DNA of 64,000 nucleotides from Asterella californica. Lineage: Eukaryota; Streptophyta; Marchantiopsida; Marchantiales; Aytoniaceae. Below are positions 21,241 through 33,095 of this stretch, one piece after another (the stretch's first letter is position 1; every line of letters begins with the position of its first letter). The position numbers and the translations under genes are program-made. The DNA lies in assembly GCA_036924285.1 (NCBI GenBank), contig JAYKYS010000005.1:8680001-8744000 (forward strand). Direction: 5' to 3'. The notes under the pieces are model-generated. The model was not told the origin of the DNA, did not search any database, and saw only the letters and a program-made list of their open reading frames with translations.

Positions 21241-23300
21241 AAAATAAAACTAAATTTTTCTCTCACACAATAATAAACGACTCTGATTCGACTTCCACAT
21301 CCTCTACCCGAGTTTCTTTCTCACCTATCCAGATTTACGCTTGCCACTGTACTTGGACAATTAATCTGGCACGAGAGAAGCTACATTCATGTGTTAATCT
21401 ATGTAAGCTTTTTTCTATTATCGTGCATTTACTACTTGATTAATTAATTAAAAAACTTTTTGCAAGTGTCAGTTTCGCTTCTGAGATGATTGAGAGTTTA
21501 CTATCATACCAGGTACTCAAACAGCGCAGTAACATTTTCTCGCACTGTGTTGCGCAGCTGGTTTACATGGAAAATTGTCTATGCGTGAATAGGTTACAAT
21601 TTTATGTAACTTTAAATAAATTAAAAAATTTTGGAAAAATTTTCTCTATTCATGATATAATAACGTAATGTGAACAAAGAATGTTAGATCAATTTTGGAA
21701 AGTCTTTGTTCACTTTTTATCATAAAAATAAATTTAACTATTAGATATAGATTTTATACTAAGCTATTAGAGAAAATTAAATTCATCTGTAAGTGTTAAA
21801 TAATAATCTCAAAGTATGTGAAATTTGTGTACACCAAGATTTGTTGCTGCGCGAATATCTTAAACTTAAGAAAGTTCACCTATGTAAATGTTATCGCATA
21901 GACAGCTGCATGGTTTGAATGGATGCTACGGTATTATTCACGTCAAAATTAGTTTTAACATTTTGCACAATCTAGTTTTTGTGGTTTCTGTATATTCTCA
22001 TGGACCTTATTATATGCATATTCACGTTGCTTATTCTCGTGGAAGTGAATCATTTCACAAGTGTAATAAATGACAAGCTTTTATAATCGCGCAGTTCTTG
22101 AATATTTACCCTATGTTCACGCAGCAGACTTCGTAATCTGGTCACGTTTTGCATTTTGAAATGCAATTAAATATTTTCTGCCCGATAATATGAAGTAGTA
22201 CGGTACTGCTAGATGTTATTAGGCAAAAACGTTCAATTTTAGTTATTTAAAATATTGTGAATCTATACTATATATGTACTATATATTCATATAAGATTAC
22301 TTTTTGAGATTTTGTTATAAAAAAATATGTAAGTGCTATAAACAAATAACTCCACTTGCAATGGAATTGCAGGGCTATATGTTAGCTATTTTCTGGATCT
22401 ATCATATTATATCTTTTCTCTCTGTTTTCAAAGATTCCATTCTTTCATTTCCGCTGCTTTTTGTCTCTTTCCAGTTTTCACCGTACCATTTCCTCTTTTT
22501 TTCTGGTTTTCATAATCTACGTGTAGCTATTCTACCGTATAGCACAAATTTATGTATTAAATTATTAAAAATAAATATTTAATAGTAATTACAACTAGAA
22601 TTGCAGAACCATCCAAACACAACCCCTAAAAACTTTCAACAAGTGCAATTCCGAAACTACAAGTTCACAAATTTTCTCACAAACACACACATCTTTCTTC
22701 CATATTTAAATTATTATATAACCTTTCCTAACAGAAGGATTCAGTCATAAAATAAACCCTTGCATATATGCCTACTCCATCAGAAGATGGAGAAAGTGAA
22801 TAAATTATATGCAAAAATGGCGCCTTTTTGTTATCAAAACCGGTAAGAATCTCATATAAAGTATCCTGAACTTTCGAAGCGGTATCTCATGTAAATTGCT
22901 CTTACCGATAGTCAAGCATAATGGCAATAGTCAAACCTGACTTCATATCATAAAGAGAAATCATCAAAATGATTTGAATGAACGATGCTGTAAATTGAGT
23001 TAACCGGACTTAGTTGCACCACTTAGACAGGTATTTTCTGGATCTTAGAGCATCTTCGGAGCATTGTAAATATGCATGCAAACTGAACTTCTGGGAACTT
23101 GTGTTCTTTTTTTTTGTTATCAGAGAATTATATAAATATTAAATAAAATATATATACTAAGTATATATAAATAATTAAAATATTCTATAGACATTATTTA
23201 TTAGTCCATGCCTGGAAACATGGAGCAAAAACCCATAAGTGTAGACTGGATTCTCGCGCTTCAGAAGATACAAGTCCGGGGTATTGTACTTATAAATATA
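21241..23300. other. AT-rich intergenic region
   Basis: Over 2 kb of AT-rich sequence. Open frames on plus (for example 21,231-21,443 and 22,304-22,582) are short, compositionally AT-driven and lack motifs. Nothing supportable was seen. Confidence 0.5.
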
Positions 23301-23313
23301 TAATTTTACTCTG

Positions 23314-23419
23314 GTATTTAATTTAATATCTAACCCTTCATGTCGGAAAGATTAGGTATTAAATTAAACAGACATGCATTTCCCCCTCTTCCGAGTTCGG
23401 AAGAGGGTGACTATGCATG
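23314..23419. repeat. Two adjacent hairpins (foldback/MITE-like)
   Basis: The first hairpin pairs about 23,314-23,331 with 23,351-23,370 (TATTTAATTTAATATCTAA against ATTAGGTATTAAATTAAACA, a few mismatches). The second has perfect 11-bp arms CCCTCTTCCGA at 23,384-23,394 and TCGGAAGAGGG at 23,397-23,407. Its outer perfect 7-bp arms are CATGCAT (23,373-23,379) and ATGCATG (23,413-23,419). Two strong stem-loops back to back in AT-rich DNA suggest a foldback transposon remnant. Confidence 0.65.
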
Positions 23420-25555
23420 CTTAATATGACGTGTAAATACCTGGGCACTGTAAACAATTCTGATAATCAGTCTTCTCCTTTGCATGGTTCGTGAGAAAAC
23501 ACGGAAAAGATGTTTCTCACTGTATATTGATCTCGTGTACCGTCACGGTAACATCCGCGTTAAATTTTAATCCAATCTTGTTCCTTTGTTTCGGAGGAGA
23601 ATGGGAACTGGATCTTCCCGTGCCGTTTTCAGTTTTCGGGTGGAGATGCTCTTCTATCGCTTTGTGTAGTTTTGATTCTTGCGTCAGCATGATCAAGGAA
23701 CTACATAGGACTCATTAAGTTCCATAACTTTAAGAAGAATAAAATTATTTCTTTTCGGTCAACTAGTTTCAGTAAAAATCTCTAAAATAAACTCGTTCCT
23801 GAATGTTTTACAGATTAATAAATATATTACTTTCTCTTTATTTTTAATATCAAAAGATACACAATATGGTTACTTATTGTTGCTATGCGTTAGCATTGCT
23901 CTACGTATATTGTGAAAAATAGAAAAACAAATTATTTTTTCTCTAATCTGTTTTACAATGTATACTGTATTTCATCGTACTGGAAGACAGTTAAAGAAGA
24001 GAGAAAGACGGAGAGAGTCGGGAAAGGAGAAAGGAAAGAGTTTAGATCTATAAAGGTGAGTTGTGAATGGTGTAAATTAACAGTGAGTGTCAAAGGTGGA
24101 ACCTTTCTGATATATTCTCCGCCAGCGGGATATTGTTACGGCTGCGGCCAAGAGGCCCCAGACCTTTCCTCCGGCAACTCCGGAGGCGTCCGCAGGAAAC
24201 ACCCGCGAGTGTTTATAATTCATATTGTTTCCAAATTGGCCGTAAGTTTTAACAGTAAGCAAGTTTAGAGAATATATATAACAATTCAAAAACACCATCA
24301 TAAACGATACACGGCACTAGACAAGTTATTCTTGGAAAACCAAAGTTTTTTCATTATGGACGTTAGAGAATCTTTTGTTTTAACTTTGACATGTACTAAT
24401 ATCTTCCCTCATGGTCTTGTACATCTCACGTTAACTGGTTCCTCTTGTCAGAAAATACATATGTCAAAATTTGGTATTATATTGTAATGAAAAGTTGATT
24501 TTATTTATTATTTATTAATGATAACATGACAAGGAGTTGCAAGCAGAACAAGACACAACCTGTAAGCAACGCGTAGACTCATGCGCTGCAGTAAATAAAA
24601 GTAAATAAAAGAACGGAGTCTGCTATCAAGAATTTATCAATTCATCCACACATTACTTTATTCCTTAACTTTCTTACCGAAATGGTTAAGCAATCATTTA
24701 ATCTAAAGCCCTCTGGCCTTCTAAGTGTATACGAGATGAATATCCTCGTCATGCTAGTATATCACCTCGGCTGAAATTGTTAATTCATGATGAAAGAAAA
24801 AGACAAACAGCTTGTCTAGTAGTGGAAATAAACTAGAGGCGCACTAAGTAAGTAGTAATTTCATTTTAGCCTTGGCAGTACACACAGTTGCGAGCAAGAC
24901 GCTAAGCTCTCACGAACAGTCCACTCTCTGCTATTCGAACTAGATCGAATGCGAGAGCTTGTGGACGTGAGCGTAGAGCCTGTATCTTCATAATTTATTA
25001 TTCAAAATGCTCCCACATCAATAAAGATCGTTGATATGGACAGCTGACCTGACAAGTTACTTTTTGGACTATCGATAGTCTGCCAGGGGTGCGGAGTCAA
25101 AGTTAAGAGGGGTGAGGTCAAGTTCGACAAACCTTCTGGGTGTGCGATCAAGTAAATTCTGCATTGATCAATATATTCACATGGACTAAACATATTTTTC
25201 TTTATAAACAGTATAGTGACAAATGTCTTCAATGGAGTCTCGAAGTCGAGAGTGCAAAAAAGGAACCTGAAATGGATAATATCATCTCTCAGCATGTCAA
25301 GAGAAAATAAATAGTCTCTTCTTGAGAGAAATAAAAACAAATTAGAAAGGTGTTTGTACCATTTGTGTCAAAATGTGCCTAAACCACTAGATCCTGATAT
25401 CCAATTTATTCACAACTCCAAATACTTCGTCTGGAAAAGTAACTACGCTCTAAAACATGGAACGAAGTGACCCCAGCAGGTGATTAATGCACACGTAATC
25501 ACCTAGTCTAGTTCGCGGTGGGGTATATCTCTGAACCCCCTATGACAAGTAGCAG
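23420..25555. other. Intergenic region without supportable gene
   Basis: Mostly AT-rich. A GC-rich island at about 24,115-24,215 (containing CCTCCGGCAACTCCGGAGG, a small inverted repeat) stands out but encodes nothing recognisable. The plus frame 23,912-24,268 crosses it without motifs. Confidence 0.45.
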
Positions 25556-27400
25556 ATGGTACAGAGTCATTAATGAGCTTTGCCTTAGCTCACTATAGAG
25601 CTCTCTTGACCACCGCCTTGGCTGTTCCAGGTTGTGTTTTTCCATCTCTAGCTGATGATACGCACATCGTAGGTCCGACGGACCAAGTCAGTGTTGTCTT
25701 TGACCACCTTGTCTCTCAATTGGCCTTGGTAGGGCTGAGGGAGAAGGTGTCAAAGTGCAAGGCTTGGTCTCCCATAGGTATACCGTCGGACCTATAGCTC
25801 CCGGAGGGATTTTTTACTCCTACAGATGGTTTACGCATCCTCGGAGTACCTGTGGGTACAGAGGACTTTGTCTCTCGATTCTTAGATGTTGTCATGGCGG
25901 AGGACGTTTTGCATATCGAGGATCTCCTTATGTTGGATGATCCTCAGGTTGTCTTTGGTATTCTTTCCTCTTCCATTGTACGACGTCCTAGTTACTTACT
26001 CCGCACAGTACCTCCATCTCTTTCCTTCATCTCACATCTTAGAGAGTTTGATAGGAAGATCGTGAGAGTGTTTGACGACATCATAGGACCGGAGACTTTT
26101 GACTGTGTGGCAGGACCTCTCGCACGTAGGCAGACATCTTTGCCAATATCGTGTGACGGGGTGGGTCTATTATCCATAGAGGAGACTGCTGCAGCAGTCT
26201 TTTTGGGTAGTTGAGCCCTCTCAGCACCTTGGCTCTGTTGCCGTTTTCTCGTGCGAGATAGACTTATTCTGGAGCGCTATGTGACATAGGTGGAGGATGG
26301 TTCTTACCCACTACAGATGTGTCTCCGTGAGACAAGAGATACAGTTTGACTCTTGAGACACGTGAGGCACACTCTAGATTTGATACCTTAGCTATCGATG
26401 GATCTCGCGGACTACAGTCTTCTCTGACGAGACACCACTTCTAGCAGGTTCTCCATGCGCTCTTAGTGGATCCTTCCATCTCACGGGATACTAGAGCTCA
26501 ACTCCGCTCTTGTTCGGACAAGGGTGCAGGCTCTTGGCTCATAGCTCGACCTTACATTAGAGCGTTCCGACTCGCACCGACTATCTTCTCTACAGCGATG
26601 AGATTTCACCTAGGCTTGGTCCAGCCTGTTGCTTCGACATTATCCACCTGCGAGTGCGATGTCTCGCTCGACACATGGGATCGTCATCTTGCTCGATGTC
26701 CTCATGGTGGAGAACGGATAGCTATCCACGATGTCATCAGAGACGTCGTGTTTGCCTTAGCACGAGAGAGCGGTCACATGACGTGGAGAGAGCGTTGGTA
26801 TGTCCTTCAGACAGGAGGATCAGTGAGAGCTGACTTGTACATGATGAGGGAGGATCAGATCTCAGTGGCTGATGTGGTTGTCACGGATCCGACACGGGAC
26901 TCAGTGGCGGCACAAGTGATCACCCATCCCCCAGGATGGACTGCAGGCGTGGCGGTAGCAGCGAAGGTGACCAAGTATAGGGATATGCAAGTGAGACATC
27001 ACTTCATTCCCTTAGCTTTGGAGATATACGGATCGTCAGGCTTGGAGTTCAACGTCTTTCTGAGAGATTGTGCTAGAGTCTATCATGAGAGGCGCCAGGG
27101 GGTATCACTTTCTCTTTCTTTTTGCACCACGTTTTTTAGGCAGAGAGTTTTCATTGCTCTACAGAGAGCTTTAGCAGGCGCCATTCACAGAAGAGCAATC
27201 GCAGTAGGTGATGCTTCTTCAGGTGCACCAGTTGTTTGCAGACATACTGACTTTCTGGTCTCCGACATTATAAGTGCGACAGGCGATTTTAGAGCTACTG
27301 ATAGCAGGACTTAGCCCCGCTGTTCTTCCCTTCGGGGTGGTTGTTGCTTGGCCCGGCGGGTCCTCTTTTCCCTTGTAAGACTTGATGAGATCTTCCCATC
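25556..27400 (+). mobile_element. Non-LTR retrotransposon, 5'-truncated, with restriction-like endonuclease domain
   Basis: One coding direction. The RT palm (25,573-25,797) has ALAHYRALL and the catalytic box FPSLADDTHIVGP (ADD in place of YADD), then GLREKVSKCKAWSP. A single in-frame TAG at 25,795 interrupts. The same frame continues as GLRILGVPVGTEDFVSRFL to about 26,214. A stop-containing stretch follows, and then a 282-codon frame (26,466-27,314). That frame carries a zinc-binding CECDVSLDTWDRHLARCPHGG and the block GSVRADLYMMREDQISVADVVV, which fits the PD-(D/E)XK pattern of restriction-like endonucleases, such as those in the R2 group of LINEs. RT fingers and everything upstream are missing, as expected for truncation during target-primed reverse transcription. 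The 3' untranslated end is at about 27,315-27,400. Confidence 0.75.
26466..27314 (+). pseudogene. LINE C-terminal zinc finger and restriction-like endonuclease
   Basis: A 282-codon open frame. Residues about 62-80 hold C-x-C then H-x4-C-x-H (CECDVSLDTWDRHLARCPH). Residues about 118-140 hold the endonuclease-like RADLY...DVVVTDP, and residues about 170-185 read YRDMQVRHHFIPLALE. In this family the domain nicks target DNA to prime reverse transcription. Upstream stops separate it from the RT, so it cannot be made as a full protein. It is the best-preserved part of the element. Confidence 0.7.
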
Positions 27401-29420
27401 CGTTTGCTAGTCATTGCTTTGCGTTCTACTAATGATAACCATCGAAGTCTTCACAATAAAGAAGACAGAAGAAAGATAAAGGGGAGTGAAGCACAATGAA
27501 ATGTAATGATTAAAGATGCAGATTGTGAAGAAATGGAAACTGGTATTGATCATCGCTTTAATTGATTCATTCAGTTGACCATTCCTATGAAAGTAATAAG
27601 AATATGGTCTTAAACCTTTCGCTGATCTAAGCATGGACTTGCCTTGTACTTCAAATTAAAATAAACACACGGTTGATGACGTGATTGAGCTGGAATCTAC
27701 TGTTCCAATAGGTGTGGAATACACTATCATTGTTCTCACAAGTGTGGAATCCTATATCATGTCTGAAGCGTGTAGATTGAGAATGACTTTCTTCCGGAGT
27801 TAAGAATGAGCTCGTTACGAGGAGGAAGTTGCTTGACGAGCTCTATCATCGAATAAATCTGATTATCCGAATTGCTTTTACAATATGGTTGTTCTAACGT
27901 CTGCTTCCATTTTCCTTGCACGGTTCTACCTCGCATAAATCACTTTACTGCTCTTGCACATCGCACGGTCAGTCCCCAGCTCCCAGCACGTAACTGTTCT
28001 TTCCTTGGCTATTTTCCACCATTTATCTGATGGGCAGATATATTTTGATCGGTCCTCTGATTGGAAGATAAAATTGATGTCATCTCGCGAGTATATAGTT
28101 TGACAGATCACTGTATTAACTGGACTAAGATGTATGTGTGTAAGTAAATAATTTACCTCGTTGTTATTCATTTAAAGACATGACGAGGAAGTCCATGAGA
28201 TTGAAATCATAATTTGTACTAGGTCTGAACGATGGACATGTTGACAGTCATATTGTTCGCCTGACTCGATTGCAAAGCAACCAAGCTTGCTTCTTAACAT
28301 GTACATGGTCGTGTTTGAGATCATACTCACTAACATTGGCCGAGGATGCTGTCTCATCTATCATCCACCATTGGTCCAGTCCGTGATGCCGGATAATTGG
28401 AGGATTCCTGTTAACGGATTTATACTAAAGAGTTTGTTTTATTATGACCAGATGAGAGAAACGGCATCGATATGAATTCCAATGATTATAACTTGATAGT
28501 TTACTTACAACGTCTACGAACGTAAATCCATGTTGATGTTGATAATCGACCTCTTCATTGTCAAAAAAGTCAATCTCAATGACATGTGCATCCCAAGCGT
28601 CTAGCTGAACGTGTCGCTGGAAGATGACAAGCAGGATATGAGGAGAAAAATAGAAAAAGTGGATAGGTTCAATGCGGGTTGACTTCAAGGAGTAATAAAC
28701 TATAAGCGGTTAGAAAAATAGTAAGTAAAGGTTTAGATAAATAAATAATAGAATATATATACAAATAATAATCTATTGATAAATATTTGAATTTATAACT
28801 GACTTTATTACACTCGTCGAAAAGATGATATGCAAGGTGTTACTCGTGAATTACACCAATACGCAAGAGTCTATTGTACACAGATTCGAACATACAAGCA
28901 TTTAGATATAGTGCACAAGTTTTTCATAATATTGTAAATCCTCTTTATACATAATTCTCTTGTACACTTGATTGATCGATCAAAGAATTCGATCCTCTGA
29001 GGCAAAGCTATAATATAGTTTAGCGACACGCGGTTAGACCGTTAGGCCAAGATAAAGAACTTCCTAACTGTCTAACAACCAGATGTATCCGGACATCAAC
29101 CATAAAGGATAGCAATCCAGGTTCGTCCGTATCTGATTATAACACTGGATTTACAATGCGTATCTTCACAATCTTATCGTATCTATCCGGACTAACTCCC
29201 GTACTTATCCGTAACACAATTCTGGATGATATCTCCAGATTCTCCTATAAAATTTGTAAGTGAAGACCAAGATAACATTTACTCTTTTTTCTACTTGATG
29301 ATTATCCTCAATCATCTGTCTCCTTATCTACCAAATCGTCTTGATCATTCTGGATTTTTGATCGCAAAAGATCCGATTTCTAAATCATTTCTTCCTCTCT
29401 GTCCTCGTGTAATCCGTTGG
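27401..29420. other. Intergenic region without supportable gene
   Basis: AT-rich sequence with short motif-less frames on both strands (for example 28,425-28,688 minus). No RNA gene or transposon end was recognised. Confidence 0.45.
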
Positions 29421-29500
29421 ACGATCTCTCGTAGCTCTTCCCCATGATCCCCCTCTAGATCCATTAAGTCCATCAACTCGTATAGTGCTCGGACAAGAGT

Positions 29501-29880
29501 TCAGATATCCGTCACTGTATTGATGCTTGTTCTGGTTGCAAGTATCAACTCCTCCCATAATCGATTAAGAGCTTCATCTTGCTCTGTGATATGCAGATAG
29601 GTTAGGAATAACTCATGCATCAAGTTGAATATCCACATCTGGGTGTTGTCCGTGAACATTTGGTATTGTTCTCGCAAGGGAAGCGATAACTTAGCGAGTT
29701 TTTTCTCGATATCAAAAATTTTGTCCACTCTAATCTTCTGTCTTTGATTTATCGTGTTTCTGTAATCACATACTGTTCTCCTAGCTCGTTTAGACATCCG
29801 AATCAAGTACTCATCTTCAGCTGTACTTAACTCAACATCCTTATCCGAGTCTCCTCGTATCTTGTGGTGCCCACAGTTTG
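29501..29880 (-). pseudogene. Unrecognised helical ORF fragment
   Basis: A minus-strand frame open from about 29,880 to 29,501, predicted mostly helical (KIFDIEKKLAKLSLPLRE, HITEQDEALNRLWEELIL). It runs into the ACGT at 29,882-29,885, where the large gypsy element inserted, so it is interrupted by that element. Its sense continuation would lie beyond 40,168, but I could not identify it there. It could be a gag-type remnant or host sequence; the function is unknown. Confidence 0.35.
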
Positions 29881-29881
29881 C

Positions 29882-29885
29882 ACGT
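29882..29885. repeat. Target-site duplication, left
   Basis: ACGT immediately before the 5' LTR; the same four bases follow the 3' LTR at 40,165-40,168. Alternatively, a 5-bp ACGTT duplication could be counted if the first T of the LTR is shared. Confidence 0.7.
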
Positions 29886-31892
29886 TGTCGTGTTGTGGAC
29901 CGGCTCCTACCTAAAATTTAGACTTCGATGCTTGTCGCTCCAAAGACACTCATGAGAAAGACAAGCTAGGCCCTAGCTTACGGGCTTTTGGCATCATTTT
30001 GGATCTCTATTTTCATCGCATAGATGGATAGAGCTCGTTGTCAGCTTTTCATAGACACTTTGTCTACTTCGTTTGGATGCCTAGTGGAGAAGTTACAAGA
30101 CTCGAAAGATGGAGAAAACAAGCTAGATCCCAGCTTACAGGTTTTTGGCACAACTTCGGATCTTCGCTTTTATCATATCAGTGGATAGAGCTCCTTGCCA
30201 GCTTTTCATAGGCACTTTGTCTACTTCGTTTGGACGCCTAGTGGAGAAATTACAAGATGGAGAAAACAAGCTAGGCTCCAGCTTATCGGCTTTTGGTACA
30301 ACTTCGGATCTTCACTTTCATCACATAGATGGGTAGAGCTCGTTGTCAGCTTTCCATTGGCATCTTGTCTACTTCATTTGGACATCTACTGGAGAGGTTA
30401 TGTAATTAGAAAGAAGGGAAAATCAAGCTAGGCCTTAGTTTACTTGCTGATTGGGTATTTGCAGCCTCAGGCGTTATATTAAAGATGCAAGGGGCCTGCT
30501 TCCTCATTATTGGAGAGAACTGGTACGTATAGAGACTGACGTAAGGGGACAGCTTAAGGGGTCAGCTTGTTTCTACGATCTGTCGGTGGACGTTTTGGAG
30601 AATTGAGAAGTCTAATACACGCGCGCAAGGTGTCATTGGGTTCAGATTTGTGCAAGCTACGTGTGGGTTAAGACGGTTCTTGAAGAGACGGATCGGGGTG
30701 TGTGTATTGGGAGAAATTGAGACGCAAAGAAAGGATTTTTGGGAGCTTCAGTGATCTGTGAAGGAGAGTTGGACCGTTCAGGCCGTTCCGGAGTCCAAAC
30801 TTGCTATCCTTAGATCCATCGGGATCAGAACAACGAGTTCTTCAGGAAATTGAAGACGATACCAAGTTTCATCGGACGGTTTGGGAGTTCTGAGTGAAAT
30901 TGGCTCACAAGGAAGCGCTTGTGTCAAGTTTTTATCGTCTGCGACCTGAGATTGGGTTGTTCTTCACAATCGGTGAGCCAAGCTCTTCGTTCTTGGTGTC
31001 TACTCGACCAAGGAGTCTTCATCTACGCATAGGAGAAGACAGTACGTGGATTAGATTGTTGGTTTGGATGAGGTGAGCGAGTTTGAGCCGCAGGGAGTCT
31101 ATTTACGTCAAATTTTGGCAACCTGCGACCAAATTTCTTGCATGGTTTTGCAAGGGGAACTCCAAACGACTTCTTTGGGGTCTCGTTCGGTTCATGATAG
31201 CTAGATCTACTTGTAAGAGAAGACATATATCAAATCAAGCGATTCGGTTTGAGCGGTGTGTGCGGTTTGAAGCTGTAGGGAAGAGTTTTTGAAGGTTCAG
31301 TCACCTGCGACCAAAACCGACGATATCTCGACTGTCGAGAGTTGGATCTGAAGGTTTCTTGGGTCAACGGAGTCAGGGAAAGAGACCCTATCGACATCTG
31401 AAGATTGTTTGACGAAAAGAGAAAGTTCTCAAATAGGTCTTTTTTGGTTTCTTCGCTACGGGTTTTGCTCTTTTGAGTTTGATAGAGATCTAGTTGGCTA
31501 TATACAGCTTGTGGTAGCTAGCTTTGGCTAAGAGTTTGTACATGGATGTGGTTTGACTTGGGTTTCAATCGTGTGATACTGATGCAGCTCTTTTTGTTAG
31601 CAAAGGGAAATTTCTCTTGCTTTGAGCTACGCTTCGGTGGTTTTGGGTCAGGGTTGTGATTCAAGGGTTTGTTTTAGGGGCTTGAAGCATGTTACAGATC
31701 ACTCTGGTCTGTTTCTCAGTTTTGTGCTCTTAGGAGAAAGATCCGACTGTGTACGTACATTTGGAGTTGGAATATATTGCAGCACTCGTTTTCGTGGTTG
31801 TCTTTCTCTATCTTGTCTCTGTTCAGCACACAACATTCAGCACACAACCTCGCATTTTCCTGGACATCATTCATACAATATCCGACACGATA
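29886..31892 (+). repeat. 5' LTR of the full-length gypsy element
   Basis: 2,007 bp, from TGTCGTGTTGTGGACC to ATATCCGACACGATA. It contains three tandem units of about 148-157 bp starting near 29,963, 30,119 and 30,267 (each beginning CAAGCTAG), plus a partial fourth near 30,424. One unit lacks about 9 bp (ACTCGAAAG) compared with the others. The motifs for promoter and polyadenylation were not resolved. Confidence 0.92.
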
Positions 31893-31912
31893 CGGTGGTG
31901 AACTCGACGTGA
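31893..31912 (+). other. Primer-binding region after the 5' LTR
   Basis: The sequence right after the LTR (CGGTGGTGAACTCGACGTGA) is where the tRNA primer should pair. It does not match the initiator-Met type TGGTATCAGAGC, so another tRNA is used. Which one cannot be told without a tRNA search. Confidence 0.45.
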
Positions 31913-31967
31913 AGGTCTGGGGTGGAATTTCTTCTGTGTGTGAACTTTGAAGAAGAGATTGGCAGTC

Positions 31968-33014
31968 ATGAGTGGGGATGGGAAAGATGATGGAGATAGA
32001 GCTAGTGGTCCAAGTGGGTTGCCGAAGGTGCAGCTGGATCCGACGACTGCATCGATGTTCCATGCTTTCACTATGTTCTTACGGCAGCAACAGCCTGATG
32101 AGCGGAAGGAAGCTTTGGCAACAAAGGCGCTACAAGCGATAATCAGCAGGATTGACCAGTTTGATGGAAGAGATGTCTCAAGATATCTGAGGCATTATGT
32201 GAAGGAGATGGAGCTGAACCGGGTATCAGAAGATGAGATGATTGAGACGTTTGAGTTAGCAGCAGCTCCAGAGATTAGAGATCATGTTAAAATGCTAACG
32301 AAGCATTTTAACAAGGATTGGGAGACATTTGCTCGTGCCTTGATGGATGAGTACTTCTTGGAGGACCCTGATCGAGTCACCAAGAAGTCATTCTTGGAGT
32401 GGGTTGAGCAACCAAAGAAGGGTTTACAAGCTACTGAGTTGCTCAGAGAGTTTGAGAAGCAGTTTTCACGGCTGACCAAGATGGAGAAGTTGACGTTGCA
32501 GTCCAACAAGACAGAGCTATTTCTTTGGGCTGCAGATGAGAAGTTGCAGGAGAAGCTAGAGGTACTTCTGGAAGACCGGGAGGAGGACGATGGATTGATC
32601 AGTAGTTGGAAGAAGGTTGAGGAAACTGTTGGTCTGCTTACCAAGAGGGAGCGGAGACGAGAGAAGGTTCATGTTAGGAGACTGGCGCCAACACCTACAG
32701 CTGTAACACCTGTTCCTGTAGTCCGACCAATGGTTCCTGTTGCTAGACATGTAGTATCAGTTGCTCTAGTTGCTCCAGTTGTTCCATTTGTTCAGGCACC
32801 TATGGTATCTCCGGAGAAGGATGATTCAAACCTTGAGGAGATTTTGCGTGGAATAAGAGATCTGCAGATCAAGCTCACAAGATTGGAAGAGAAGAGGTCT
32901 ACAAGCGGAGCAAGATCGATTGAGAAGCAAGGCTGGATCCAGCGGTGTATCTGGTGCGATGATACCGATCACCCATGCAGAGATTGTAAGGAGTTCATTG
33001 ATATCTTACAGTAA
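31968..33014 (+). pseudogene. Gypsy gag polyprotein with CCHC zinc knuckle
   Basis: Starts at ATG 31,968 (MSGDGKDDGDRASGPSG) and gives 348 residues to a TAA at 33,012-33,014. A helical capsid-like region (about residues 30-215) contains QFDGRDVSRYLRHYVKEME and TRLTKMEKL-type helices. A Pro/Val-rich linker follows. Near the end is CIWCDDTDHPCRDC, an exact C-x2-C-x4-H-x4-C zinc knuckle for RNA packaging. After the stop the same frame continues (33,096-33,485; 33,501-34,043), so the TAA probably interrupts a longer gag-pol frame. Confidence 0.85.
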
Positions 33015-33095
33015 GGGGTGATCTTCTAGAAAGATGGGAAGGTAGCGCTGAGGGATATTGGTGCACTTCTTCAGACCAACTTTGGTAGAGGAGGG

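Noticed and set aside
23912..24268. 118-codon frame crossing a GC-rich patch
   Set aside because: No motif, no homologous frame elsewhere in the window, and strongly mixed composition; not supported as a gene.
30894..31292. Short frames inside the gypsy LTRs (also 39,182-39,565)
   Set aside because: Present in both LTRs only because these are copies of each other; no coding signature, and disrupted differently in the two.
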